A stretch of 9,827 nt of DNA from an uncultured Verrucomicrobiota bacterium (GTDB lineage Bacteria > Verrucomicrobiota > Kiritimatiellia > RFP12 > UBA1067). Shown here piece by piece: positions 1 to 6,752 of the stretch (within the stretch, counting starts at the first letter, position 1; each line of letters starts with the position of its first letter). The DNA lies in NCBI GenBank assembly GCA_946615875.1, contig CAMOIK010000079.1, positions 1 to 9,827 on the forward strand, written 5' to 3'. The notes beneath the pieces were generated by a model. That model was given only the letters and a program-made list of their open reading frames with translations, searched no databases and was not told the origin of the DNA. A program made the translations under genes and the position numbers.

Positions 1-57
1 CCAGCACCAGAATCTTTTTAGACCAGCACCAGAATCTTTTTAGACCAGCACCAAAGC
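1..57 (-). repeat. Left 22-bp tandem array (inverted copy of the right array)
   Basis: Two full copies and one partial copy of a 22-bp unit, with GCACC at 4, 26 and 48 (exact 22-bp spacing). The segment equals the reverse complement of 9581-9637 except at two positions, and both end inward at the same CCAAAGC / GCTTTGG junction. The array is cut by the window edge, so its true length is unknown. Confidence 0.9.
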
Positions 58-60
58 AAC

Positions 61-78
61 AAATGGTGCGCACCATTT
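61..78. repeat. 18-bp perfect palindrome in register with the left array
   Basis: AAATGGTGCGCACCATTT is a perfect palindrome. Its GCACC (70) falls exactly 22 bp after the last array GCACC (48), so it is the next unit of the same series in palindromic form. Confidence 0.85.
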
Positions 79-194
79 CCAAAGGTTCACTGATGGTTAA
101 GGCAAAGTGCACTGATATGTTTCCTATCTACTTCGGATCGCCGTGGATGCGCCTTCAAACTGAATCGCCATGCGGCGGATTTTCTCGTGCGGGG

Positions 195-3100
195 CTACGG
201 CAGGTCTTTGGCGTCGATCATGATCTCGTTGCCGATGCGCTTCGCGTAGTTGCCGCCGACGTCCTCGGACGAAAGCTCGAAGGCCTTGACCATGTCGTCA
301 AAGATGTCCGTGAGCGCGGCGCGCTTGCCGTCGTCCTCCGGCATCATGCTGTCGATGATGTACGCGATATTGTCGAAGAGCTTGTTTACGCCCGCGCCGT
401 CGAAGACTTTCTCGGCGACGAGGATTTCCGCCTGCGCGTCGAGGCCAGCCGACCGCAGCCTCTCGACGGCGGATTTGATGATGGTCTTCTGCGCTACGGT
501 GAGATTCTCCTTGCGGATGCCTTCGGCCTCCTTCGGCGTGAAGAACGACGCGAAGAGCGATGCGCCGTGCTTTATGGACTCTATGACGTCGCCGGCCTTG
601 TAGGAGCGCGTCTTCATGTCCTTGCCCATCGCGTCCGCCTTCGCCGACGGATGGAAATGCGCCGTCGAGCAGAAGATGCCGAACGTCTCGCATTTGAGGA
701 AGAGGCGGCGGCCAGGCCCGCTCGCGCCCCTTCCGGCGCTCATGTTCGCCGTGTCCGGGATGGTGAAATAGTGGAACGTTCGCATGCCGTTGAGGAGTCC
801 GCCGGCGCCCGTCGGCACGTCGTAGCCGCGCGGCATGTTGAGGTGTCCGTCGACCTTGAGGGACTGGTAGGGCTTGGCGTGCGTCGATGTGCGCAGATAG
901 ACGTCCTGCGCCTTGTCCAGCCAACGGGCTATGTGCCCGTCCTCGTCCTGGATGGAGAACGAGCCGCGATACATGAACTCGCCTTTCGAGAGCGCCGCCG
1001 CGTGGACGGCGTAGGTGAGCGCGACGATGTTCTCGCGCGTCGGCTTGAAGAGGTTTGGCCTGCCGGACATGAGAGCGCCCAGGACCTCGAAGCCTCGGCG
1101 CATCTGCGCCGACAGCAAGGCGCGCAGTTCGCCGACGTTGCGGGGGCGGTGCAGAGACGATCGCTCGGAGATCAGCGCCTCGTAGTGGATTTTCGGCAGC
1201 TTGAAGACCTTGCCGCCGACAGGCACGTCGAGTTCGGCGGGCAAATCCTTCGCATCCATCAGCGGACGCGGGTCGGCGCGAGGCGGAGCGTATGGCGCCG
1301 GCTTGTACATCTTCGCCTCGGCGATGCCGTCGCCGCCGGTCTTGCGCGCCATGTATTCCTCGGGGTGCGTCAGCTTCTGGACGTTCTCTTCGCTGAACAC
1401 GGCGAAGAAACGCTCGGCTTTGTCGAGCGGCACGGAGATGCGGGTGACGCCGAGGGCGTCTGTCATGAAGACGTTGGAAAGGTCGATGCCGGCGTTCTTC
1501 GCCATGCTCTCGAGCATGTCGAGCGTCTGGCGCGACATTTTCGCCTCGGAGTGGAAGACGATGTTGCCGTGCTGCACGAAGGCCTTCCACGGCACGCGCG
1601 TCTCCGGAACCACTTCGAGATGCCGGAGCGCGACCTTGCCGCGCTTGCTCACCCACGTCGTGGGCGAAGTCAGTTTTTCGAGGTTCGCGACGGTCTCGAC
1701 GGCGTTCTTCTGGATTTCCGGTCCTTCGTCGGCGAGGTCGTCGTAGAGGTCGAGCTGCGCGCCCATCGTGTCGAAAAGCTTCTCCATCGACTCGTCGAAC
1801 TCCGCCTCCTTGGCGTCGATTTCGGCGACTATCTTCTTGCGCAGCGTCTTTTCTGCGTCGGAGACGCCCTTCTCTTCGGGATTGAAGGCTGCGCGGTAGC
1901 TATCGAAGAGCTTCTTGAACTTCCCTGACTGGGCGAGCTCGCGCATATGCAGCACGCCCTCAAGCTTGGCGAAGCGCGTATCGTCGTCGAATACGGAGAA
2001 ATTGTTGAAGCGCGGCTTGGAGCTTCTGCCGTAGGTGTCCTTGAAGGAAAGGTCGTCGGAGATCTGCAGGTATTTGCCGTTGCCCTCCAGGGAGTGGCCC
2101 GGGTCGATTGCGAAGAACTTCCCGCCGATGAAGCCCTTGTTCTGTCCGCGCTTGCCCACGCCGTCGCGGTCGGCGGTGACGAGGAAGAAAGCCTTGTACC
2201 TGCCCAGCGCCTCCATCTTCGTGCCCGGGGCGTCCTGCGGCGGCACGACGCGCCCGTCCTTCAGCATTCCCGCCTCCATGTCCTTGTAGCCGTCGGCGAA
2301 CTTGGCGGCGAGCATGATCTTTGGATGCCCGTCGGAATACTGCCCGCGCACGATTTCGAGTTCCTGGGAAGGGACGCCTGCAATGCGCGTCAGGTCGTTC
2401 GCCAGCGCCTCGGTGACGGCGCCGGCGGAGATGGTGTCGGCGCTCTGGCGCGACGTGAAGCGGTATATCTGGCCGAGGATCGGCTTGCGTGACGTCAAGA
2501 TGCGCTCCGGGCGCATGAACGTGCCGGCGCTGGCCGTCTTGCCGGACGAAAACTTGTCGTTCTCGTTGTAGTCCAGCTTGACTATCGCGCGGTCGGTGAA
2601 GTGCCTGAAGACCGGCGACCTGGAGTAGAGGGGGTTCTTCTCGCCGATCGACATGAAGGCGTCGCGTATCTGCGCGAAGAGATCCAGCTTGGCCTCTTTC
2701 AAGACGCCGTCGGTCCTTTTCGTCGGGGCGCTGAAGCACTTAGCCAGCGCCTCGAGGTCGGCCTTGCCGTGGAACTGGCCTTGCAGCGCTCTGGCGAGGC
2801 CGGCCAGGACGGGGTTGGCGGCGCGCCCGCCGCCATCGTCGCCGAGCGCCAGCTTCGCCGCCTCCTCCACGAGGAACGCCGCGACGGCCGACATCGCCGC
2901 CGGATGCGCGCGCCCCGCCATCATTATCTGCTCGCGCAGCGCCTTGCCTTCGCATTTCGCCGCGAACGCCGGATCGGCCTTCTTCAATTCTTCGAGCGCG
3001 TCGCGGCTTTCGAGGGAGTCGCATGGCGCCATGAAGCCGCGCGTATCCTCGGTCGACCAGTCGTTGCGGTAGATGAAGCCGGGCTCCACGCCGTTCGTCT

Positions 3101-3833
3101 TCAGCTTTTGGAGCAGCATGGGATGCGTCTCGGAACTGTTGATGCGCATCCCTTCGCCCGCCATCCCCTTGGCGATGTGGTCGGCCACGGACGTCGAAGC
3201 GCCGTCCATCACGGTCTCGAGGTTCTTGAGGCCGACTGGATCGGTCGGCTTGAAATCGCTTCTGCGCCCCGCGCCCTTGCCGATGTTCGCGTCGTCCGCG
3301 CCGTCCGACCCGCCGAGCCTGGCCTTTTCGGCCGCCGCGGCCGCGACGCCCTTCGCGATGATGCGCGCCGCCAGAGCCGAGATGTCTTCCTTCGTCTTCA
3401 GCGCGGCGAGATCGACGCCCTTGAACGTGTCGGCCGCCACGAGTTCGCGCACCCTGTCCCGCTGCGCGGGAGGGAGGCGCAGCATCTTCGGGGACGTGTC
3501 GAGCTGGCGGTTGATTTCGTCATCGACGCGTCTCCGGCGTATCGTGGCGAGACTGGAGATCGTCGCCTTAACGTCGCTCGCCCGCAGAGAGAGGTGCATC
3601 TCGCTGCGGTGGCCCAGCACCGTGTCGAACGCATTCGCGCCGAATACTCCGTATTCCTTCGCCAGCGCATCCTTGAACGCCGCCATGGTGGCGTCGTTCA
3701 CGTTCTTCGACTGCGAAAAGACGCGATTCCCCAGTTTCACGGACGCGCCCGCGCCCGTCGCCACCTTCAAATCCCTAGAAGCGAACCAGCTGCCGTCCGC
3801 GGCCCGCACGAAACTATCTACGTTCAATGGCAA
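195..3833 (-). CDS. Large candidate T3SS effector with an atypical-kinase-like core
   Basis: This gene encodes about 1212 residues; I do not recognise it as a named family. The open frame begins at GTG (3842-3840), but the clear GGAGG (3846-3842) overlaps that GTG and sits 8 nt before an in-frame TTG (3833-3831), so I prefer the TTG start. There is no signal peptide or membrane segment. Residue numbers below count from the GTG. The N-terminus (1-110) is compact and ends in a basic IRRRR stretch; 172-200 is a Gly/Asp/Lys-rich linker. Residues 455-590 hold a kinase-like core: a possible helix-C Glu478, catalytic-loop-like Asp558-Arg-Asp560 with Asn568, and a metal-binding-like Ile-Asp580-Pro-Gly. 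Residues 655-730 are rich in charged helix and may form a coiled coil. Residues 950-1100 form another block with aromatic and His clusters. The chaperone-like gene lies directly upstream, which is the classic arrangement for a secreted effector. Effector status is inferred from this context and the lack of a Sec signal; kinase activity is a weaker inference. The protein ends in TAG at 197-195. Confidence 0.72.
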   Translation of the reverse strand: MPLNVDSFVRAADGSWFASRDLKVATGAGASVKLGNRVFSQSKNVNDATMAAFKDALAKEYGVFGANAFDTVLGHRSEMHLSLRASDVKATISSLATIRRRRVDDEINRQLDTSPKMLRLPPAQRDRVRELVAADTFKGVDLAALKTKEDISALAARIIAKGVAAAAAEKARLGGSDGADDANIGKGAGRRSDFKPTDPVGLKNLETVMDGASTSVADHIAKGMAGEGMRINSSETHPMLLQKLKTNGVEPGFIYRNDWSTEDTRGFMAPCDSLESRDALEELKKADPAFAAKCEGKALREQIMMAGRAHPAAMSAVAAFLVEEAAKLALGDDGGGRAANPVLAGLARALQGQFHGKADLEALAKCFSAPTKRTDGVLKEAKLDLFAQIRDAFMSIGEKNPLYSRSPVFRHFTDRAIVKLDYNENDKFSSGKTASAGTFMRPERILTSRKPILGQIYRFTSRQSADTISAGAVTEALANDLTRIAGVPSQELEIVRGQYSDGHPKIMLAAKFADGYKDMEAGMLKDGRVVPPQDAPGTKMEALGRYKAFFLVTADRDGVGKRGQNKGFIGGKFFAIDPGHSLEGNGKYLQISDDLSFKDTYGRSSKPRFNNFSVFDDDTRFAKLEGVLHMRELAQSGKFKKLFDSYRAAFNPEEKGVSDAEKTLRKKIVAEIDAKEAEFDESMEKLFDTMGAQLDLYDDLADEGPEIQKNAVETVANLEKLTSPTTWVSKRGKVALRHLEVVPETRVPWKAFVQHGNIVFHSEAKMSRQTLDMLESMAKNAGIDLSNVFMTDALGVTRISVPLDKAERFFAVFSEENVQKLTHPEEYMARKTGGDGIAEAKMYKPAPYAPPRADPRPLMDAKDLPAELDVPVGGKVFKLPKIHYEALISERSSLHRPRNVGELRALLSAQMRRGFEVLGALMSGRPNLFKPTRENIVALTYAVHAAALSKGEFMYRGSFSIQDEDGHIARWLDKAQDVYLRTSTHAKPYQSLKVDGHLNMPRGYDVPTGAGGLLNGMRTFHYFTIPDTANMSAGRGASGPGRRLFLKCETFGIFCSTAHFHPSAKADAMGKDMKTRSYKAGDVIESIKHGASLFASFFTPKEAEGIRKENLTVAQKTIIKSAVERLRSAGLDAQAEILVAEKVFDGAGVNKLFDNIAYIIDSMMPEDDGKRAALTDIFDDMVKAFELSSEDVGGNYAKRIGNEIMIDAKDLP

Positions 3834-3841
3834 AGCAAACA

Positions 3842-3846
3842 CCTCC
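3842..3846 (-). promoter_or_regulatory. Shine-Dalgarno GGAGG deciding the effector start
   Basis: On the minus strand the sequence reads GGAGGTG followed by TTTGCT and TTG. The GGAGG shares its last G with a GTG codon, so it cannot serve that GTG. It lies 8 nt before the in-frame TTG at 3833, an ordinary spacing. This supports TTG as the initiator and shortens the protein by three residues. Confidence 0.6.
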
Positions 3847-3885
3847 AGCCTTTTCTACACGCCGCCATGCGAAAGGTTGCAGCGT

Positions 3886-4353
3886 TCACGGGAAAAACCT
3901 GAAATCCGGCGCGTGGGCCGGCGCCGGCGCCTCGCCGCCGGCCATCACGCCCTTGACGCGCTCCGCCCACATGTCGCAGAGCTGCAGTATCTTCTCCAGC
4001 GTGGACACGAAATCCTCCACGTCGGCCGCCGCCTTCTCGAGGTCGAAGAAGTGGTTGTACACCACCGTCTCCGTCTCGGTCTCCAGCGCAAAATAGCCGC
4101 CGCCCGTCAGCCGCCCGAAGAGTCCGCCCGCGAGCAGATCGCGGTAGACGGCCTTGTCGGCGTCGGCCGGGAGCTTCAAGACCTCGATGAAGCACAGCAC
4201 TTTGCCGGTCGCCTCCACGAACTGGAGATTGACGTTGTACGCGTCATCGACGCGCACGCTCGCCAAGGCGTCCGCGTCGGGCTCCAGCCCTTCCACCCCG
4301 GTCAGTTCCCGGACGCTCCTGAGCAACTTGTCGTAGTCTTCTCGCGCAGCCAT
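3886..4353 (-). CDS. CesT-family-like type III secretion chaperone
   Basis: The gene encodes 155 residues, a typical size for class I T3SS chaperones (roughly 110-170 aa). The protein is small, acidic and without a signal peptide. Its layout follows the CesT/Tir-chaperone pattern: an N-terminal helix (about 3-20), a strand with a buried aromatic (VNLQF, about 40-45), a strand containing VLCFIEVLKLP (about 52-62), a 'YRDLLAGGLFG' helix resembling the family's 'LL..N' helix (about 70-80), a strand with a glycine turn and FALETETETVVY (about 86-99), and a C-terminal amphipathic helix (about 105-140) ending in MWAERV. In this family the homodimer binds an N-terminal segment of its partner effector in the cytoplasm and keeps it competent for secretion. 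The ATG at 4353 is preceded by GGAGG with a short 3-nt spacer. The candidate effector starts about 50 bp downstream, so the two are probably co-transcribed and partners. Assignment is by fold pattern only, as these chaperones have low sequence identity. The tail (about 141-155) is Pro/Ala-rich and ends FRFFP. Confidence 0.75.
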   Translation of the reverse strand: MAAREDYDKLLRSVRELTGVEGLEPDADALASVRVDDAYNVNLQFVEATGKVLCFIEVLKLPADADKAVYRDLLAGGLFGRLTGGGYFALETETETVVYNHFFDLEKAAADVEDFVSTLEKILQLCDMWAERVKGVMAGGEAPAPAHAPDFRFFP

Positions 4354-4378
4354 CTTCCTCCCCGCATTGTTCCTCCGT

Positions 4379-4387
4379 ATTATACCA
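4379..4387 (-). promoter_or_regulatory. Extended -10 promoter of the chaperone-effector unit
   Basis: The minus strand reads TGGTATAAT, a consensus TATAAT box with the TG of an extended -10. At 17-bp spacing the -35 position is poor (GTCCAT), which is usual for extended -10 promoters. Transcription would start near 4372, giving a leader of only about 19 nt before the chaperone ATG at 4353. This makes the chaperone-effector pair separately transcribed from the upstream glycan genes. Confidence 0.6.
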
Positions 4388-4412
4388 TATTTGGCGGGAA
4401 AATGGACGCGCT

Positions 4413-4436
4413 GCGGCTGAAATTCCGCGCAGCCGC
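4413..4436 (-). terminator. Hairpin between the two transcription units (possible weak terminator)
   Basis: GCGGCTG (4413-4419) pairs perfectly with CAGCCGC (4430-4436) around a 10-nt loop, just after the stop of the beta-helix gene. In the minus-strand transcript it is followed, about 10 nt later, by a short run of four U. The U tract is distant and weak, so termination is only suggested. It lies immediately upstream of the chaperone promoter. Confidence 0.35.
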
Positions 4437-4438
4437 GT

Positions 4439-6748
4439 TCACGGCCGCTCCACCCTGTTGCCCTCGACGACGATCGCGCCGCACGTCTCCGGGTCGAAGA
4501 CCACGCCCGGGGCGCGCACGTTAGGCGAGGGGCGGTAGATGTTGTCGATCACCTTGACGTCGCGCGCGCCCGTCAGGAAGAACTGCGAGCGGAAGGGGTT
4601 CTCCCTGCGCCTGGGCGTGGGGTCCTCGATGACGTTCCCGCGCACCACCACGTTGCTCACGCTGGAAAGATACGCCGCCACGCCCGTGTTGTCGCGGAAG
4701 ACGTTGTTTTCTATCAGGATGTCGCGGATGATGGGGTAGTCGGTCGTGTCCGAGGAAGGGTCGGTGCGCAGGTAGATGCCGGCGTATATGGAGCGCTGGC
4801 GGTGCGAAGCGTTGCTGCCCGACGGGTTCACGGTGTCGAAGACGTTGCCGCGTATCACCACGTTGCTCACCCCGTAGCCCTCGCTCCAGCTGCGAAGCGT
4901 GTAGCCGGTCTCGATCTTCACCGCCCCCATCTCCTGGTGGCGGAAGACGTTGTTCTCCACCGTCACGTCGCGGGCGAGGATGAGGAGCGCGCGGGCGCGG
5001 TTGTCGTGGAAGCGGCAGTTGCGCACGATCATGTTGTGCGTGTCGAACGCCCAGTTGAACAGGACGAAGCCGTCCTTCGTCTCTTCGGGGACTTCCTCGG
5101 CGAACTCGACGTCGTAGCCGGCCCGCGTGCCGGGGATGCGCCTGGCCTCGACGAGCGTGCCGAAGAAGCCGGTAGGCGAATAGTCGCCGTTGCGGAACTC
5201 CACGCGGTCGCCCTTGCGCGCCGCCGCGAGGGCGACGGCGTGCTGCGCGCGGACCGTCCTCGGCCCGGTGCGCCGCGCGAAGGCGGTGTTGTCGTGCATG
5301 TTCATTATGTCGTCGGCGCCCAGCGAGAACTCGCAGTTCTCCAGCTTGACGAACCCGCGGCTGTGCCCTATGTGGAAATGGTCGGCGGTGCAGGTGATGA
5401 CCCGCCGCCTGTCGCCGGCCGGCGGCACTATGTCCACCCGGTCGAACGCGACGTGGTGCGACTTGCCGCCCATGACGAAGGCGTGTCCCGGCGTGGATAG
5501 CACCGTGACGTTCTCCAGCTTCAGGTGCTCTACGTCGTCGAAGCAGAAGCCGTTGTAGTGGTAGTAGTAGTGCTGGAGACGGTAGAGCTGGCCGGGGGCG
5601 ATGCCGTTCGGCGCGGCCTCCACGCGCACGGTGCGTCCGTCGAGCCAGGTCCTCTTGACGCGGTCCTTCTTCGCCTTCCCCATGTCCAGGTAGCGGGTGA
5701 TGCCGTCTTCGAGGCCGACGGAGCGCGTTTTCGGGTCGTAGGCGGAAAGGACGACGAGCGCCGCGTCCTTGTCGGGGAAGTCCTCGTAGTCGACGAATTC
5801 AAGGTCGAAGGAGCCGTCGCCGGCGCGCACCACCTTGACGATGCTCGCGAGCGGCTCGCGCGACCAGTCCCAGTCGAGCGAGAAGTTCATGAACTTGACG
5901 CGGAGGGCGCGGCGCAGCAGCATGAAGGCGCCGCCGTGCCGGTACGACACGAAGACGGAGCCGCCGCCGTCGAAGGTGAAGTCGCTGAAGCCGTCCAGCA
6001 CGAGCGGGGCGTTGGTGTTGAGCGCGTATCTGCCGCGCTTCAGGACGAGCCGCGACGCGCGCCTGGCCTTGGCGTCGGCGAAGGCCGCGCGGAGCGCCGC
6101 GGTGTTGTCGGCGTTCGTTTCGCACACTCCGTAGTCCGCGCAGTCGAGCACCGGGCCCGTGGCGTTGCGCGGGGCGTCCACGTCGAACTCCTCGGCGCCG
6201 CGCGGAAGATTCCCGATCGGCGCGGCGCTTTTCGCCGCGCCCTCCTCCGCCGGGACGAATGCGAACGGCTGGCGCTTCTCGATCTTGAGGTCGGCGATTT
6301 CCGCCTTGATGCGGTTCCAGCCGTGGAACTGCAGGCGGTAGTCGCCTTCGCCGCCGACATCGAACTTCATCTCGCACTCCCTCCACCCGCCGTCCGTCGG
6401 CGCGATCTTCAGCGAGGAGAGGTCCTTCTCGTCGCCGCTCCACCCCTTCGGGCGCACGAGCACGAAGAGGAACGCCTTGTCGCCGTGCGCGGCCACCCGC
6501 GCACGGAACGTGACGCGGTAGCGCCCGCCCGCCTCGAAGCCCTCGGCGGTCATCGCGTAGCGCCGCCAGCCGAACTCGCAGGGCGCGGAGGAGCTGTCGA
6601 TGCAGACCGTGCCGTCGCTTTCAACGCGCGAAGAATCCTGGCACGCGACGCCGGGCCGCTCCGCTCCGCAGACGCGGCCGGCGGCGAACGCGCAGCAAAG
6701 CGCGATCGCCGCCGAAGCCGTGCGGACAACATTCAGACGCCTATTCAT
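4439..6748 (-). CDS. Secreted GH110-like beta-helix glycosidase with N-terminal CBM-like domain
   Basis: The gene encodes 769 residues. Residues 1-29 are a Sec signal peptide: basic MNRR, hydrophobic core, likely cleavage near VCGA/E. Residues 35-160 look like a galactose-binding-type beta-sandwich of the CBM4/9 kind, with the 'RYRVTFRARV' and 'GDYRLQFHGW' strands typical of those modules. From about 200 to the end is a right-handed parallel beta-helix with many 'hxhxNNxh' rungs (for example VTVENNVF, VVIRGNVF, ILIENNVF). Residues 451-486 contain TADHF (Asp456), then Asp479-Asp480, then NMH. This matches the ADxxHF...DDxxNxHG signature I recall from GH110 alpha-1,3-galactosidases (blood-group-B type). 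DNRARALL (582-589) and the Trp621-x-Glu623 region also match that family. I therefore infer an exo-acting, probably alpha-galactoside-cleaving enzyme exported across the inner membrane. It starts 4 nt after the upstream stop with no clear Shine-Dalgarno site, implying translational coupling. It could instead belong to an uncharacterised neighbouring beta-helix family. Confidence 0.72.
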   Translation of the reverse strand: MNRRLNVVRTASAAIALCCAFAAGRVCGAERPGVACQDSSRVESDGTVCIDSSSAPCEFGWRRYAMTAEGFEAGGRYRVTFRARVAAHGDKAFLFVLVRPKGWSGDEKDLSSLKIAPTDGGWRECEMKFDVGGEGDYRLQFHGWNRIKAEIADLKIEKRQPFAFVPAEEGAAKSAAPIGNLPRGAEEFDVDAPRNATGPVLDCADYGVCETNADNTAALRAAFADAKARRASRLVLKRGRYALNTNAPLVLDGFSDFTFDGGGSVFVSYRHGGAFMLLRRALRVKFMNFSLDWDWSREPLASIVKVVRAGDGSFDLEFVDYEDFPDKDAALVVLSAYDPKTRSVGLEDGITRYLDMGKAKKDRVKRTWLDGRTVRVEAAPNGIAPGQLYRLQHYYYHYNGFCFDDVEHLKLENVTVLSTPGHAFVMGGKSHHVAFDRVDIVPPAGDRRRVITCTADHFHIGHSRGFVKLENCEFSLGADDIMNMHDNTAFARRTGPRTVRAQHAVALAAARKGDRVEFRNGDYSPTGFFGTLVEARRIPGTRAGYDVEFAEEVPEETKDGFVLFNWAFDTHNMIVRNCRFHDNRARALLILARDVTVENNVFRHQEMGAVKIETGYTLRSWSEGYGVSNVVIRGNVFDTVNPSGSNASHRQRSIYAGIYLRTDPSSDTTDYPIIRDILIENNVFRDNTGVAAYLSSVSNVVVRGNVIEDPTPRRRENPFRSQFFLTGARDVKVIDNIYRPSPNVRAPGVVFDPETCGAIVVEGNRVERP

Positions 6749-6752
6749 TTCG

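Noticed and set aside
1..78. CRISPR array reading of the edge repeats
   Set aside because: The units are directly adjacent with a 22-bp period and no unique spacers, and there are no cas genes.
545..995. ADP-ribosyltransferase call for the effector C-terminus
   Set aside because: YRG and STS-like elements exist, but they are only about 25 residues apart and no convincing catalytic ExE/QxE turn is placed correctly.
1210..1262. The hexapeptide DAKDLP occurs both at residue 863 of the effector and at its extreme C-terminus
   Set aside because: Different codons are used and the surrounding residues do not align, so it is probably coincidence rather than a duplicated domain end.
63..1928. Long + strand open frame of 621 codons opposite the effector gene
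   Set aside because: Its translation is Arg/Val/Leu/His-rich low-complexity typical of antisense to a GC-rich gene, with no domain sense; the minus-strand frame is continuous and coherent.
4302..4367. A 21-codon leader frame (ATG at 4367) overlapping the chaperone start, with GGAGG 4 nt upstream
   Set aside because: Its ribosome site would lie at the very 5' end of the predicted transcript, and the peptide (MRGGRWLREK...) has no recognisable feature. It is possible but unsupported.
2601..4524. Further + strand open frames opposite the effector and chaperone genes
   Set aside because: Same antisense-shadow composition; one of them also crosses the intergenic promoter region.
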